Program-made: the position numbers and the translations under genes
Part shown: piece by piece, positions 32,785-44,734 of the stretch
How positions within the stretch are numbered: the first letter of the stretch is position 1
Layout: the number at the start of each line of letters is the position of its first letter
Notes under the pieces: generated by a model
Database searches by the model: none
Told to the model about the DNA's origin: nothing
What the model saw: only the letters and a program-made list of their open reading frames with translations
Origin: Zea mays
Taxonomy: Eukaryota > Streptophyta > Magnoliopsida > Poales > Poaceae
Length of the DNA stretch: 64,000 nt
Direction of reading: 5' to 3'
NCBI RefSeq assembly: GCF_902167145.1
Contig: NC_050105.1
Location: 140,167,988 to 140,231,987 of the forward strand

Positions 32785-33411
32785 CCTGCGACGAGAACAA
32801 TTTTTGGGGATTTAAAAGCAAAAAATTACTTTGAATGATATTAAAACAAAAAATGAGACTGCAAACATAACATTATGGCCATTATTATTCAGCATCTTCG
32901 AATCTAAGGTATTTAAGGAACGTCTACGCTCGACTGCTCACTGAACATATATGATCACTAAAAACATCGTTTTGCATTGTTTTACATTGTATATTGAACT
33001 GTTTATTGAGTGTAGTTTGAATATGAGTATATGTAAAGGTAAGCTGTTGAAGATGGTCTAAGCTGTTGGAGTTAGTAGCCTTAGTGAGATGGGCTAATTC
33101 AAGGGGAAACAGAAGGTGTGAAAATACCAGGAACAGGACTGTAGCACAATTCTTGAGAACGTCAATATTCATTTTCACATCATCCAGGCTCCTGCCCATG
33201 AAATTAGAACCCAAGTTAGAGGAAGCAAGATCATGCGTTCCTGCTTGGCGCTAATAACAAGCACAAGTACAAGTGCCAACAGAGAGGACACCTCTTACCT
33301 GTGCCTTTGCTTCCCTAGACCAAAATAGTTTGCCAAGCTTGCCAGCTGCAGTTAAAAGTTTAAAATAGATAGCGAAATAATAATGGGAGTTAACATCAGA
33401 CGTTATTTACG

Positions 33412-33450
33412 TAATAGGTAAACGCCCGTGCGTTGCGACGACAAACAAAT
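33412..33450 (-). repeat. Decayed Helitron-type 3' end
   Basis: AATAGGTAAACGCCCGTGCG followed by TTGCGACG matches the CTAGGTGAGTGCCCGTGCGTTGCAACG end at 29588 and 58391, but with CTAG changed to ATAG. It is either an older Helitron terminus inside the larger one or the true partner of the 5' end at 40067. Confidence 0.5.
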
Positions 33451-33691
33451 TATATGATAAAATATTAGTGCACAATGAGTACATGTAAACAAACAACACA
33501 TATATTATTATTGACCTTAATTTCTCACATTTTTTGTCAACAACCAATACAATGTTACTCTAGGACCATATTTCTTAGCATCACTAAAAGTGGATGTTTA
33601 CACATACCTTTAAAATGATAGCAATAATAATCAAAATAGGTGGTGCTAAATGTAGTCAAACAATAACAAGCATATCAGGAAGTTTTTTATT

Positions 33692-33802
33692 TAGGCCCTA
33701 TTCATTTTGTCTCAAACCCATAATAATTGAGGGGGGTTAAATCCGCTATAAGTCAAAATCCTCCTCAATCCTGGCTTCGGGATGAAACAAATAAGGCCTT
33801 TA
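33692..33802. mobile_element. Small Tourist/hAT-like MITE (about 110 bp)
   Basis: GGCCCTATTCATTTTG at the left and, reversed, GGCCTTATTTGTTTCATC at the right form imperfect terminal inverted repeats resembling the GGCCTGTTTG-type MITE ends of grasses. TTA occurs on both outer sides within a base or two. The centre is AATTGAGGGGGGTTAAATCC-like, common in such elements. Confidence 0.5.
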
Positions 33803-34426
33803 TGGACGCTGCTAATGTAGCCTAAGAGCATCTCCAAGAGGTCTCTTAAAATGTCCCCTAACCTAGAATTAAAGGGAACATGAAAATTCAAGCCTCCAAC
33901 AGGGCTCTCAAACCTTCCCCAACTTTTGTTGTTCTTCGCTACTCTAGGACTTATGTTGTTCTTCGCTGCCATGTCAGCCTCCCTATCGCGACTTCTATTT
34001 GGCCTGAATCATCCTTGTAGAGGAACTACCTATGTATAAGGATTAGACGCCATCGCCCACGACACAATCCTTGCATTATTAACTAAGAGTGCTTTAGACT
34101 GAAGTAAGCCTTAAATAGATTCACTGAATGGTAAATTGTTAGGGAAATTTCTAAGTTAATATGTCATAGAAATGCCTACCACGCTCATGATCTAATCGAG
34201 CTCCTGGTGTCTAAGAATATTTAGAGGGCGAGTGACAAATTATCTAAAGAAAGCTGGTGACCTAATATTTTACAAACCAAAATTCAAACATATTTTAAGG
34301 CACCTTAACTGCAAAAGCAAAAGCCAGGCAAGGAGAAAAAATATAGAGAAATCAAGAAACATTAAGCCCATGGATGGATTAGAAATGATAAGCAGTATAG
34401 ATAAGAAGACGGGGGCAAGAATCGTA

Positions 34427-34653
34427 CCATGTCTGGCCTAAGGAAGTCAGTCCTGCTGAGCACAATGATGGATCCAGACTTGTAGAGCGCGCGCGACGGA
34501 GGGGTCCGCGTCCTGGTCGGCAGCGTCGTAGCAGAGGCGCAGGATGTCGGTGTCATCGTCATCTGCTCCACGATGTTCCACCAGACCAGCTTCGACGCGA
34601 CCGCAGTCGTGGGCTCACCGTTAGTCGCGACAAAACTCACCTTAACCTCCTCC
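34427..34653 (-). pseudogene. Unidentified GC-rich exon fragment within the Helitron
   Basis: The minus strand reads EVKVSFVATNGEPTTAVASK, then after a frame change DTDILRLCYDAADQDADPSV, before a GTACGA site. It looks like a plant exon with a small indel. The source gene is not recognised. Its DADP-containing segment is reminiscent of the exon at 32234-32335, so both might come from one gene or duplicated modules. Confidence 0.35.
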
Positions 34654-35616
34654 TATAGCACTCCCTTGCCGATGATCGGTACAGGAGGCACTGGAAGCTG
34701 GTTCCCTGTAGAAGATCGGTACAGGTAACATTAGCGCATCAAATGAAGAGTGAAGTTGATGATGTTGTGACATAGATATAGAGATTAACCTACTACAGCT
34801 CATCAAGACATCAACGAATGCATCTGATGTTAGTAGACAACAAGAATATAACCTATTATGCCTTAAACAAATTTCCTCTTTGAAGCCTCATGCTCTTGGT
34901 CTCACTACACTGCTAATAAAAACTGAGCCAGGTACTGAACATTCATGATTTATAATCAAACTCCCCGGGACTGGGAGTAGATTTCTATACTGCATAACTG
35001 TTGGCTTGGTTCTTGTTCGTTGAATCGCTGTCGCTGGAAAAGTTTAGTTTGACTTATGACCATTCCAAATTGAAAAGAACACATACTTTATCTTCACTAC
35101 AGATTGAGAAGCAATGGAACCGTATTGGTAATTGGTTATGTGTCATCTACGTCAAAGCGAAGGATGTCCTCAGACTGAAAAAAGTTGAACTAATTAAGGA
35201 AGAAGTTTACCTTGATGTTTGGCCTCAAATGGTTGTGCCATCTTTCTCTGTATCGCTTCCCCACTCTTGCTGCAGCAGTTGTGCTATGTAAGACCACTTC
35301 CTCGATCCAAGTTGTTCCACTAATTTTACCAGCATCCTATCATTTTTTTTCATTAATAGATGGTGAACAAGTCACGACTAACAGTAAACCCTATGCCTTC
35401 ATGGTAAGGAGAGTGTAATTTTAATAGCAGTGAGAAATTAGAGAAGAGAGGAGAGAGTAACATCTTGATGAAAATGCCCAATATGACTGCTGAAAATGCC
35501 CAAACAATCCAAACTGCTTATTCCTTCAAGTCAAATTCGACATGGTGAGGAACTTTCAGAAAGATCTTAGGCAACTGGCCACTGGGATATCTTTGTCATT
35601 GGAATCTGAGGATACT
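34654..35616. other. Helitron interior, no gene recognised
   Basis: Contains a local duplication around GATCGGTACAGG (34673 and 34717) and intron-like AT-rich sequence. No convincing exon was found. Confidence 0.45.
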
Positions 35617-36644
35617 TGAAAGTGCATTCATCCCTTTTGTGAGTTTTGGTGATTTGGATAACAACACATTTAAAGGTCTAACAAGTTTGCTAAGTGTTGA
35701 ACAGGAAATTCAGTATGATGAACATACTTGAATAGTGTATAATGATCAGTGAACAAGGTTCAACACAAGGTGAAATAACCAGTGAGACAATGCAAATGGA
35801 TATAATATGGTCTCTATATTGGTTTGAATATATGGACAAGTCCTGAGAAATCACTATGCATAAATATGATCATAATAGAGGTTGAAGTGATTAAGAGGAT
35901 TGGTCAAGCCAAAGTGAATAAGATATGAGGAATCGTGAATTGGCTTGACCATATTACTATTAGTCCATATATGAATATATGAGAATCAAACTAAAGCTTG
36001 ATTAATCTTAATAGTTATATCTAGAAGACATTCAAGCAAGGTTCACAATATTGAAGAAATGATTCTCTTAATGGATGCTCAATAGGATGTGACTCAAGAA
36101 TGGCTTGATAGGGTGAAGATAGCAAGGAAAGGGCTTCGAGGAACTAAGCGAAGGTGAAGGCCAAGCGACGGCTTGTAGACCGAGGTACCATGGCTAAGGT
36201 GAAGAAGAGAGTACTTGCACTAAGTCGATGAACTAATCAGCTATGAAGAGTTACAACATGTTGATGCATCAGTAAGGTGACTTGAAGCCATGATTTGAAC
36301 TCATATAAGGTGATATGGTACAAGTCACAGGGTTTGATTTGAGTTTGCTTCAAAAGGTGAGACAAAGATGTTTGTGATCCTTATGAAGCAATGCCATGGA
36401 GAAATCACACATGAGACACCAATGACTCAAGGAGTTTACTTCATTTTATTTTATTTAACTTGAGTATAGGAATCGTCGTACTATAAAGGGGGATCCAAAA
36501 AGAAGGTTGGTGTTTGCCAAAGCTCAAACCTCTCTATTCAAAAGATATTTATGAAAAGCAAAAATCTCTTTATCGTTCTATGGTTGACCATGGTTAGGTT
36601 TGAGAAACCTAGAGTGTTCTTGCTGAAAAGCAGCTGAACTTGTT

Positions 36645-36915
36645 CAGCTGCAGCTGAGCTTTTCAGCTGAGCTAGACTTCAGCTGAGCTGAGCTCCTTCA
36701 GCTGCAGCTGAGCTTTTCAGCTGAGCTGGACTTCAGCTGAGCTGAGCTTCTTCAGCTACAGCTGAGCTTTTCAGCTGAGCTGGACTTCAGCTGAGCTGAG
36801 CTTCTTCAGCTGTAGCTGAGCTTTTCAGCTGAGCTGAACTTCAGCCGAGTTGAGCTTCTTCAGCTGCAGCTGAGCTTTTCAGCTGGGCTGAACTTCAGCT
36901 GAACTCAACTTCAGC
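36645..36915. repeat. 54-bp tandem array of CAGCTGAGCTG motifs in the solo LTR
   Basis: Five units of about 54 bp, each containing CAGCTGCAGCTGAGCTTTTC and TTCAGCTGAGCTGAGC. CAGCTG is itself palindromic. GCTTTTCAGCTG recurs at 54-bp steps (about 36659, 36713, 36767, 36821, 36875). It lies upstream of the TATA box, as the palindrome arrays do in the other LTRs. Confidence 0.88.
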
Positions 36916-37309
36916 TGTGAACCTCTTTGACCATACACCAGCTGAACTTGCCTCTGGGCAGTTGAGCTGGGGTTTTCTCTCATAAATTCTCTGGTCAAGA
37001 CCGGTTGAACTGGTCCTGAGGGGCAGTTCAGCTGGTCTCTGACCCCTCTGACCTCTGATCTGCAGTCTGCCAGTCAGACTGGCAAACAGGTCGCCAGGAG
37101 CTGTCAGGGGCGGTTCAACCGCCCCCCCTGGGCGGTTCAACTGGTTTTGGTCAACTTTGACCAGTCTGCGGTCAGTCTGCGCGTCAGTCTGCCAGTCAGA
37201 CTGGCAGACAGGCTGCCAGGCCTGCCAGGGGAGGCTCAACCGCCCTAGGGGGAGGTTCAACCGCCCTCAAACAGAAAAATCTGCCCAACGGCTAGTTTTG
37301 AGCTCCACC

Positions 37310-37317
37310 TATATATA
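37310..37317 (+). promoter_or_regulatory. TATA box of the 2.4-kb solo LTR
   Basis: TATATATA in CCACCTATATATACTACC, downstream of the tandem array and about 740 bp before the LTR end. Confidence 0.65.
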
Positions 37318-38438
37318 CTACCTCCTACCTCTCTCCCTAAAGCAGTGAGCACGATTTGAACTCCATTTCTAACCCAAGAAACACCTCCCTCTCCCTCACA
37401 CACATCTCTTGCCTCTCCCATTTCAAATCTTTGGAGAGGAATCTTTGAGTGAGCTTGAGAGCTGCGGTTTTGTGCTTCTTCTCTAAATCTCTCTTGCTCT
37501 TCTTCTTCATTCGAGCTTTGGTACTACATCGAGTTCTTTGTGGATTCATTACTCTTGGAGCTTCTAGCTCCTAGACGACTAGGTGTCTCTTGTGAGTCTC
37601 CAAATCTTGTGGAAGACCACAAGAAAGTTTGTATTACTCGCTCGTTTGAGCAAAGATTATTGTGTGGGCTTGACCTTTGTGGTCGGCAAAGGGAGGATTA
37701 GGGTTGAAAGAGACCCGGCTCTTTGTGGGCGCCTCAACGAGGAAGTAGGGCACCTTTTGTGGTGTGACCGAACCTCGGGATAAATCTTGTGTCTCTTGTG
37801 TTCTTGTTCATTGTGTTTGTTTGTGTTCTTCGTTCTCTCACCATTCCGTGGAAGATTGTTTATATCTTTTTGGTGTGTGGATTTTGAGAAGTGCCCTTCT
37901 CAGATCTACTACTTTGAACCCTGTGGATCATTTAGAACATCTCATTTCCAAAGTTAACTGGGTGAATTTCGAGATCAATTTAGTTTTACCCAGTTTGCTT
38001 CTAGTTTTTGTTGAAAAAGTTTTAACTTGCCTATTCACCCCCCCTCTAGGCAACTTTCAATACTAATAGTTGCTGACATTAGATGGTTTGACACATTGAA
38101 CACCACAGTATGGGAAAGCCAAGAGAGAACTTGCAGAGGAAGAAATAAATCTACATTTAATCAATTTTATGACTCAGGGCCATGATGTATCATGGATTCC
38201 TAAATTCTATTATCTACACTATGTTGTATATATTTTCATTAAGTTTAGTATGGGGTTTAAAAAAAAGAATATAATGTTTTATGACCTTCGAATGAACGCA
38301 AGATTCACAAAAATTTGCTAGAACCAATATCTTCAGTTTCAATTAAAAATATGTAAAATTACTGTGTTTTAGTACATAACATGAAACAATACAAATATAA
38401 AACTGTATACAAATATAAAACTGTAGCCATTTTTACCT

Positions 38439-39117
38439 GTAGTAAGCATGTTCTACCATTAATGAGAAGGCGTGTACCAGCAGCCTCTGTCTCTGCATAA
38501 ATTACATGAAAAAAGATAAAGAGAACTATAGTACCGTGTATTTGCTCCCCTCTATGTTCAGAGTAACAGTTAAATTGACAAGCGAGATGTGCTGCAATGA
38601 AGAAAGAAGTTACACAGTTACCAAGATGTTTTAAGTCCAACAACAACAGGTATCTGATCTTTGCTGAGATAACCAACATAATTAGTAATAACGCTTGAGC
38701 TCCTGCTTGATGCTTCCTATGAAATAAGAAATAAATATTTTATGTCAACAAAGATAGCTGACTTCCGAGCTCAAAAGCAGGTAAGAAATCATGGTTGTAG
38801 TCAAACAGGCATACATATAGAGCTCCTCCAACAACTGAGAGGTACCATGGGGGCCTCTCGGCTCTAACACGCATAGCTATTCTGCTGTCAAGCCAACCAG
38901 TATGGATCTTATTTTTGTGGTATTCTGTTGCCTGTACAGATGGAAATTGAAAAGTAAATTACACAAAGAGATAAAGAGTATCATGTACAGAAGACCATTT
39001 ACTATATAGGTCATCATACATTCCAGAAATCCACTGTGTAATCAACATTTGTGCGTGTCTCTCCACGGATCTGAATCTCTTTCAGCCCAAGTACCATATT
39101 GACTGGTGGTCGGTGTT
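38439..39117 (-). pseudogene. Captured exons of homomeric acetyl-CoA carboxylase
   Basis: Acetyl-CoA carboxylase makes malonyl-CoA for fatty-acid synthesis. Five minus-strand exon blocks with GT/AG borders match the central part of the plant multidomain enzyme. They are 39117-39020 (PPVNMVLGLKEIQIRGE), 38931-38815 (HTGWLDSRIAMRVRAERPPW), 38716-38648 (SSVITNYVGYLSKDQIP), 38591-38535 (HISLVNLTVTLNIEGSKYT) and about 38507-38439 (AETEAAGTRLLINGRTCLLQ). This is the region after the biotin carboxylase domain, leading to the biotin carrier domain. Parts between the last two blocks are missing, and no catalytic carboxyltransferase part is present, so it cannot be functional. It lies directly downstream of the EDR1-like exon in the same orientation. 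Confidence 0.88.
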
Positions 39118-39200
39118 CTGCAAGATTAAAATGTAGTGAAGAACTAAAAGGGGATTGGGGTGGCCTCGCAGCTGACAGGTTGTATGATTGCAAGACTCAC

Positions 39201-39620
39201 CCAATATCGATGGGAGAGGGACTCCGCAGTGTGGGTCTCGTCGCGGTTGGCGGCAAAGCAGTTGAGGCTCATGAGCTTGGCCTTCCTGATCTACTCCTTG
39301 TCCAGGCACCCCGCGCAATCACCGTTGGAAAACGCCGACAGCACCATGGCCGGCATCTAGAAATCCTCCGACGACGATATGTAATCCTCCTCTCCCGCTC
39401 CAGCCACCACAGCAGCGGCAGCAGCGCCCGTGAGCGTCGCCACCACGGGAGGGGGTGAGGAGGAGGCCGGCGTCGAAACAGAAAGCGCTGTCGCCGGCAC
39501 TGTCCCCGACGGGGAGCTCGCGGTAGGCGGCCCCGACGTCTGTTGCGACTGCCCTGCTGTGGACGTGGGGTCGTTGGACCGATGCGGCCACCAGATCTTA
39601 CTCTTGAACAGGCTCTTCAT
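39201..39620 (-). pseudogene. Captured first exon of an EDR1-like (Raf-type MAPKKK) kinase
   Basis: On the minus strand the ATG at 39620 starts MKSLFKSK..., followed by a Ser/Thr/Pro/Ala-rich region. Then comes EEDYISSSEDF, a stop at 39357, and a stretch with SNGDCAG, QIRKAKLMSL-like and NRDETHTAESLSHRYW sequence, ending at a GTGAGT donor (39195-39200). That last block matches the N-terminal EDR1 domain of plant CTR1/EDR1-type kinases. Two in-frame stops (39357-39359 and about 39294) show decay. The kinase domain is absent. GC-rich sequence at 39621-40030 probably includes its original leader. The source call is from motif memory. Confidence 0.72.
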
Positions 39621-40034
39621 CCCTCCATGACTCCCTACGAGCTCGACGGCTAGGGTTTGCTTGCGTCGGCCGTTTCCGCGTCCCGGTCAGCCAAGGGGAG
39701 ACAACGACTCGTGATGAGGAAGCGACTGGCGAGGGGTGGAAGCGCGGAGGAGGTGGGGACTGGGGATGGGAGGACGCGGCGTCGAGGGGACGGAGGGGGG
39801 CATGCGTGGGCATCGCCGCCATGACGTTGGAATCGCGGGGAGGGGGCGCGCGGGCGGGGGCATGGTTGCGTCGTGTGTGGGAGTCGGAGTCGGAGCCGGG
39901 GCGGGGGCAAGGGCGAGGGCGAGGGAGGAGCGCTGGGGGAGGGGCGGCGGCGGCGACGCTGGCGAGATTATCGGGGGGCGGGTAGGCAGGAGGGCGGGTA
40001 GCGGGGGCGGGCGGGGGCGGGGGCGTGGTGTGGA

Positions 40035-40067
40035 CGCCCTCCTTAGGTGCTTATAGAGTAGTAAAGA
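40035..40067 (-). other. Helitron 5' terminus
   Basis: The minus strand reads TCTTTACTACTCTATAAGCA and then CCTAAGGAGGGCG, a maize-type Helitron 5' end starting TC. The next plus-strand base is T (40068). Confidence 0.8.
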
Positions 40068-40707
40068 TAAATGAAGAAGTTTATTTATGGTGAACGTTGA
40101 GTGAGTGTGTGTGTTGTCACTCTCGAAAGGAACCTGAACCGATGGAGTACTCACGCGGCGATGCTTTTTGGCCACTCTATTCTTTATTAATTAATAGAAA
40201 CGACCACATTACATTCTCAGGCAGTTCGTCCAAGAAAAAAGGACGAATAGAGTCCTGTTTCAAAAAAAAGACGAAAAGAAGAGAGAGAGAGAGAGATGCA
40301 TAGCATGCACAGTATTGCAACAGTCGTCACATGAATGAACTGGTGTGGGTACAATCTCAGGATCAGGACCCGGGCCGGCCGGCCGGATCCCTGTCCACAG
40401 TACATTTAACACGAGAGGACAAGTCGACGACCCATCTAGCTGGATCTATAGATGGCTCCGAGTAATTCCTCTGTTAGGGATTGAGAATGGCGAAACACGG
40501 AATATAAATGGAAAAAAAATCCTCTCACGACGGGTAAACAAGGATGGAATGGGGCGTTCCCCGCGGGACCCGTTAAAATTATATATGATGATGTTTTCAT
40601 ATAATATATAATAATAAAAATAAATAATTATCGCGTTAAGAGATTACTCATTGTACAAATATGCTATTTTGATGTACACATAATGATTTCTTAATCTGAT
40701 AATGAGT
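40068..40707. other. Unassigned spacer between the Helitron and the LINE
   Basis: No gene seen. It has a GA run (40276-40295), a GCCGGCCGGCCGG palindrome near 40373-40385 and AT-rich sequence near 40570-40640. Confidence 0.5.
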
Positions 40708-40893
40708 ATTAGTTACAATTTATTTTTTTTTGAAAGGAAGGGGCAAAAGACTTGCCGCTCCGATATATATTAGATTAGAGAGCAAAGAAATGGAAGATAC
40801 AAAACCAAAGAACCGGAGGGGAGAGGATAAGAAAGAAAAAATAAAAAGAGAAGAACAAAAACCCACTAGACCAGATCAACAAGACCTCAGCTA

Positions 40894-43800
40894 CTAGCAA
40901 TATCCGATGACTGCAAGGGCCACTTGATTAACACTTCTATGCTGACTTTGGAAAATTCTGTTATTTCTTTCCAGCCATAAATTCCACCAAAAATGAATTA
41001 GCAGGCCGTCGAAGCATCTTCTTGACTGTCTGTTGCAAAGGCTACGCAGACCCGTCCACCAATCATACAAAGATGTGTCGCTGGGAATCCCATTCAAGAA
41101 AGGAAGGTTGGCCCAGGACAACACTTTGTTCCACACCTCTCTACTGAAGGGGCAGTCCTTGCATAAGTGCAGAATTGTTTCTGGGGCCGAGTTACAGAGA
41201 CAGCATAATGGGTTGCATGGCCAACCCCTTTTAAGAAGGTTATCGGCCGTTAGGATTCTCTTATGTAGTAATGTCCAGGCAAAGAAACGGCACCTCGGTT
41301 CCACCATAGCCTTCCAAATAGGGCAGAGATTCATTGTACTGTAATTGGATGAGAATTGGATGTTGTAAGCACTGCTTGCACTGTACTGCCCATCTGCCGA
41401 CCATTTCCAAGTAATGGTGTCCTCCAAACCATTGAGTTCTTGCATGTTACCTATGGCCTGCCATAGAGAGACGAACTCTCTAAGCTCAACCTCCCCCGAG
41501 CATGGGAAGCATAATCGTATCCAATTGTTGTTAGTGAGTGCTTTTTCAACCGTGATATTCTTCCTCTTTGTCTTCCTGAAGAGTGAAGGTGCAATGCTCT
41601 TAGGGGCTTGACCATGGATCCAGCTAGATTTCCAGAACTCAGCTATCTTTCCATTGCCAACCGTCACCATTGTGGATGCATTGAAGAGATCTTCATCAGT
41701 ACTGTCACAAGGAAGCTTCATGGCAGTCCACGCCCTGTCTTTGCTCTTCCATCGTAGCCAAAGCCATCTTAGTCTTAACCCCCTCGCAAAACGATCAAGA
41801 TCCAGAATTCCAAGACCCCCCTTGCTCTTTGGGAGGCAAGTTGTGGGCCAGTTGATAAGGCAGTGACCCCCGGAGCAAGCCTCTGGATTGTTCCCTTTCC
41901 ACAGGAAGTTGCGTCTCATTTTGTCAATTGAATGCAGCAACCATTTATGAGGCGGAAAAACCGTTAGATGGTAGATTGGCTGTGCGGATAGCACCGATTT
42001 TACTAGAGTTTCCCTACCAGCCTTGGACAGCAGTTTACCTTTCCAACCAGCCAACCTGTTGTTAATTTTTTCGATTAGTGGTTGGAGATCAGTCCTTTTT
42101 ACATTCCTGTAATGAAGGGGTAGCCCTAGATACTTTCCGGGTAAGCTAGAGTAATTTCCAGGGAACACGTCCATTAGCGATGGCCATAATGATGCTGGAT
42201 ATCGAATTGGGAAAATTTCTGTTTTGTCATAGTTGATCTTTAGTCCTGAACACCCCTCGAACGCGTTGAGAATCCCTTTCAGCACCTCCAAGTCTGATTT
42301 GTCAGCTCTAACAAAAACACCCGCATCATCTGCGTAGAGAGAGCACCGAAGCTTAGCTTCTCTAGGCAATACCTGTCCAAGCAGTCCATCCTCAGCGGCC
42401 TTCTCAATCATCCGATGCAGCGGATCCATCGCTAAAATGAATAGGAAGGGAGATAGAGGGTCCCCTTGCCGAACCCCACATCTGTGTTTGATTGCCTTTG
42501 AACGTTGCCCATTTAAAATTATTCTTGAGGAGGACGATCCCAGGATTTCAGCTACCCAATTGCGCCAATTCTGGGAGAACCCACAGGCCCTTAACACATC
42601 CAAGAGATATGCCCAATTCAGGGTGTCGAAAGCTTTAGAGATGTCAAGCTTGACAAAAAGAGCTGGATTACCTTTTTTATGCAGCTTCATGATCACCCTC
42701 TGCACGTATAGAAAGTTGTCATGGATTGACCGGTTCTGGATGAAGGCGTTCTGAGCGTTGGAAATAATTTCATTCATTCTTGGCGCAAGCCTATTTGCCA
42801 TGATTTTTGTTATAATTTTCATGAAGCTATTGATCAGGCTTAACGGCCTAAACCTATCAATTCTGTCAGCATTTTCCCCCTTGGGTATGAGGATGATGTT
42901 TGCTTCGTTGACCAAATGCAGGCTTTTGGATCTATGATGGAAAAAATCATTTATTGCCATGTAGAGATCGTTTTTGATCAACTCAAAGCAGCATTTGTAG
43001 AACTGTCCAATGAACCCATCCGGCCCGGGAGCCTTTTCAGATTGAAGCCTCATGACCATGTCCTTAATTTCATTATCATCAATCAAGTTGTCCAGCTCAG
43101 CTAGCTCAAAAAGAGCATACCCCAGATGGTCCCAACAAACAGCACTGCTCCTCCTTCCTGTCATGCCTAGAATCTGACCGAAGTGATGTTGTACCTCGTT
43201 CATTTTGTCTTCCTGGCTCGTTAACAGCGTGTCATCTCGAGTTAGCGATCTGATTAAATTTTTCCTTCTTCTATTATTGGCCGCTAAGTGAAAGAACTTA
43301 GTGTTAGCATCGCCCAATCGCATCCAAGTAAGTCTGGAATGTTGTCTTGCTCGTGACCTCTGAGCGGAGGCAATATCCAGAATCTTGATTTTAAGGGTCC
43401 TCCTGAATTCCAATTCTTCGGAGGAGAGTTGTCTAATTTCCTGTGCTTTCTCCAGAAGAGTGAGGATGATCTGAATGATAGCCATCCGCACTTTGAAGTT
43501 GCCAACTGTATTGCGTCTCCAAGTCCGAAGAGCCCTGGCCGTGCGAGTCATCTTCACGTGAAGGCGAAGGATTGCATCATCAGTGTTAACTGTAGAATTC
43601 CATGCTTGATGAACTACCTCATTGAACCCCTCCAACTGTGGCCAGAACGATTCGAATCTGAACCCCCGGTAGAAATTAACCGGGGAGTGGCCTTGCATTA
43701 ACAGTGGGCAATGGTCCGACGTCATGGTGCACATGGATAGAAGATCAGCCGAGGGGTACAGGTCATGCCATTCGGTTGTCGCGAAGAATCTGTCAATCCT

Positions 43801-44404
43801 AGTCATGGTAGGGTTAGCTTGTTCATTTGACCAGGTAAATGCTCTATCGGTGAGATCTAGCTCTAAGAGGTGCAGATCATCAATTGTGTTATTGAACTGC
43901 CTCATCACCCTTCTGTTGATTGACCCTTTGTTTTTTTTCTCTCGCTCTCCTGATCATGTTGAAGTCACCTAAAATCACCCATTCTGGCCTCACCATGGTT
44001 TGGATGTTTCTGAGCTCAGAGAGGAAGATCATTTTTTCATTGTCTGGTTGGGGGCCGTAAACACCCGTGAGATCCCAAACTTCATCCACCAATCTGGAAT
44101 TGATCCGGACAGACAGCGAATAGGCTGCAGAGCATGGTAAGAGGACCAAGTCAAAGTAGTCCGAATCGGCAGCGATTAGGATGCCGCCCGAGGCACCCTG
44201 AGAAGGCACGTGAAAAGTTTGATTTGCAAGCTTGGCACCAACAGTTTCCTTTAATAATATATTTGACCAGCTCGAGATCTTTGTCTCTTGAAGGCAAACA
44301 ATGGAAGCGCCAGTGGATAGAATTGTATGCCTTACGCTTTCTCTCTTAGCATGGTCGTTCAACCCCCGCACATTCCAAGAGAAAATAGTGCATTTCGGAT
44401 TCAT
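40894..44404 (-). pseudogene. LINE ORF2: endonuclease and reverse transcriptase, one frameshift
   Basis: The likely start is the ATG at 44404 (MNPKCTIFSWNVRG). The N-terminal part is an APE-type endonuclease (SWNVRGLND, CLQETK, GASGGILIA, GVYGPQ, ILGDFNMI) that nicks target DNA. The frame then shifts at a run of eight A (plus-strand T8, 43930-43937). The second part encodes the reverse transcriptase (FRPLSLINSFMKIITKIMA, KLDISKAFDTLNW, GVRQGDPLSPFLF, LYADDAGVFV with the catalytic YADD), followed by the C-terminal zf-RVT region (CxLC and HLCKDCPFSREVW) and the end at 40894. Domain content is complete but the single-base shift separates endonuclease from RT. Confidence 0.93.
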
Positions 44405-44734
44405 AAAGATAAAAAACCACTCTAGATGAGACAGAATGAAGCCACCAAACAAATCCCAGCCAGGAACCCTGCTGCAGCGAACCACCAGTGAAAGATAATT
44501 CCGAACAAGGGATCGTCGAACTAGTACAAAGCCCAGATCCAAACGACAATCTGAGATTACATGGATACAAAGGCATGCCATGGACCCTATAGCACTGCCC
44601 AGACGCGCTAAAACCAGCAGAAAATAAATAGAGAAAAAAGGGAGGGGTGGACCCGGAACCGCGCCAAAAGCGCCTATCCATCTGAGGAAACATTGATCAA
44701 CAAAAGAACCACCAACAGACCCAGTCGAAGCAGC

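Larger units (their letters stand above)
35617..38059 (+). mobile_element. Solo LTR (2443 bp) of a Sirevirus-like copia family
   Basis: Starts TGAAAGTGC, ends CAACTTTCA, and is flanked by a perfect target duplication ATACT (35612-35616 and 38060-38064). Near its 3' end it has the same TATTCACCCCCCCTCTAGG block as the three full elements, so it belongs to that group. A TATA box (TATATATA, 37310-37317) and a leader-like region lie in the expected place. A 54-bp tandem array occupies 36645-36915. No internal sequence remains, so unequal recombination between LTRs removed it. It sits inside the Helitron and is therefore younger than the Helitron insertion or moved with it. Confidence 0.92.
29588..40067 (-). 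mobile_element. Helitron carrying gene fragments (minus orientation), interrupted by a solo LTR
   Basis: On the minus strand the right end reads TCTTTACTACTCTATAAG (5' terminus, 40067 inward), like known maize Helitron 5' ends. The left end reads GCACTCACCTAG (3' terminus, 29588), preceded by the TTGCAACGCACG hairpin sequence. Flanking bases are A (29587) and T (40068) on the plus strand, as required for insertion between A and T without target duplication. Inside are minus-strand exons of an EDR1-like kinase, acetyl-CoA carboxylase and unidentified genes, all in Helitron orientation. No Rep/helicase is seen, so it is non-autonomous. A second, decayed 3' end at about 33412 leaves open which left end pairs with the 5' end. 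Confidence 0.75.

Noticed and set aside
38439..39117. Real acetyl-CoA carboxylase gene
   Set aside because: Only a few central exons of a very large gene are present, joined to an unrelated kinase exon.
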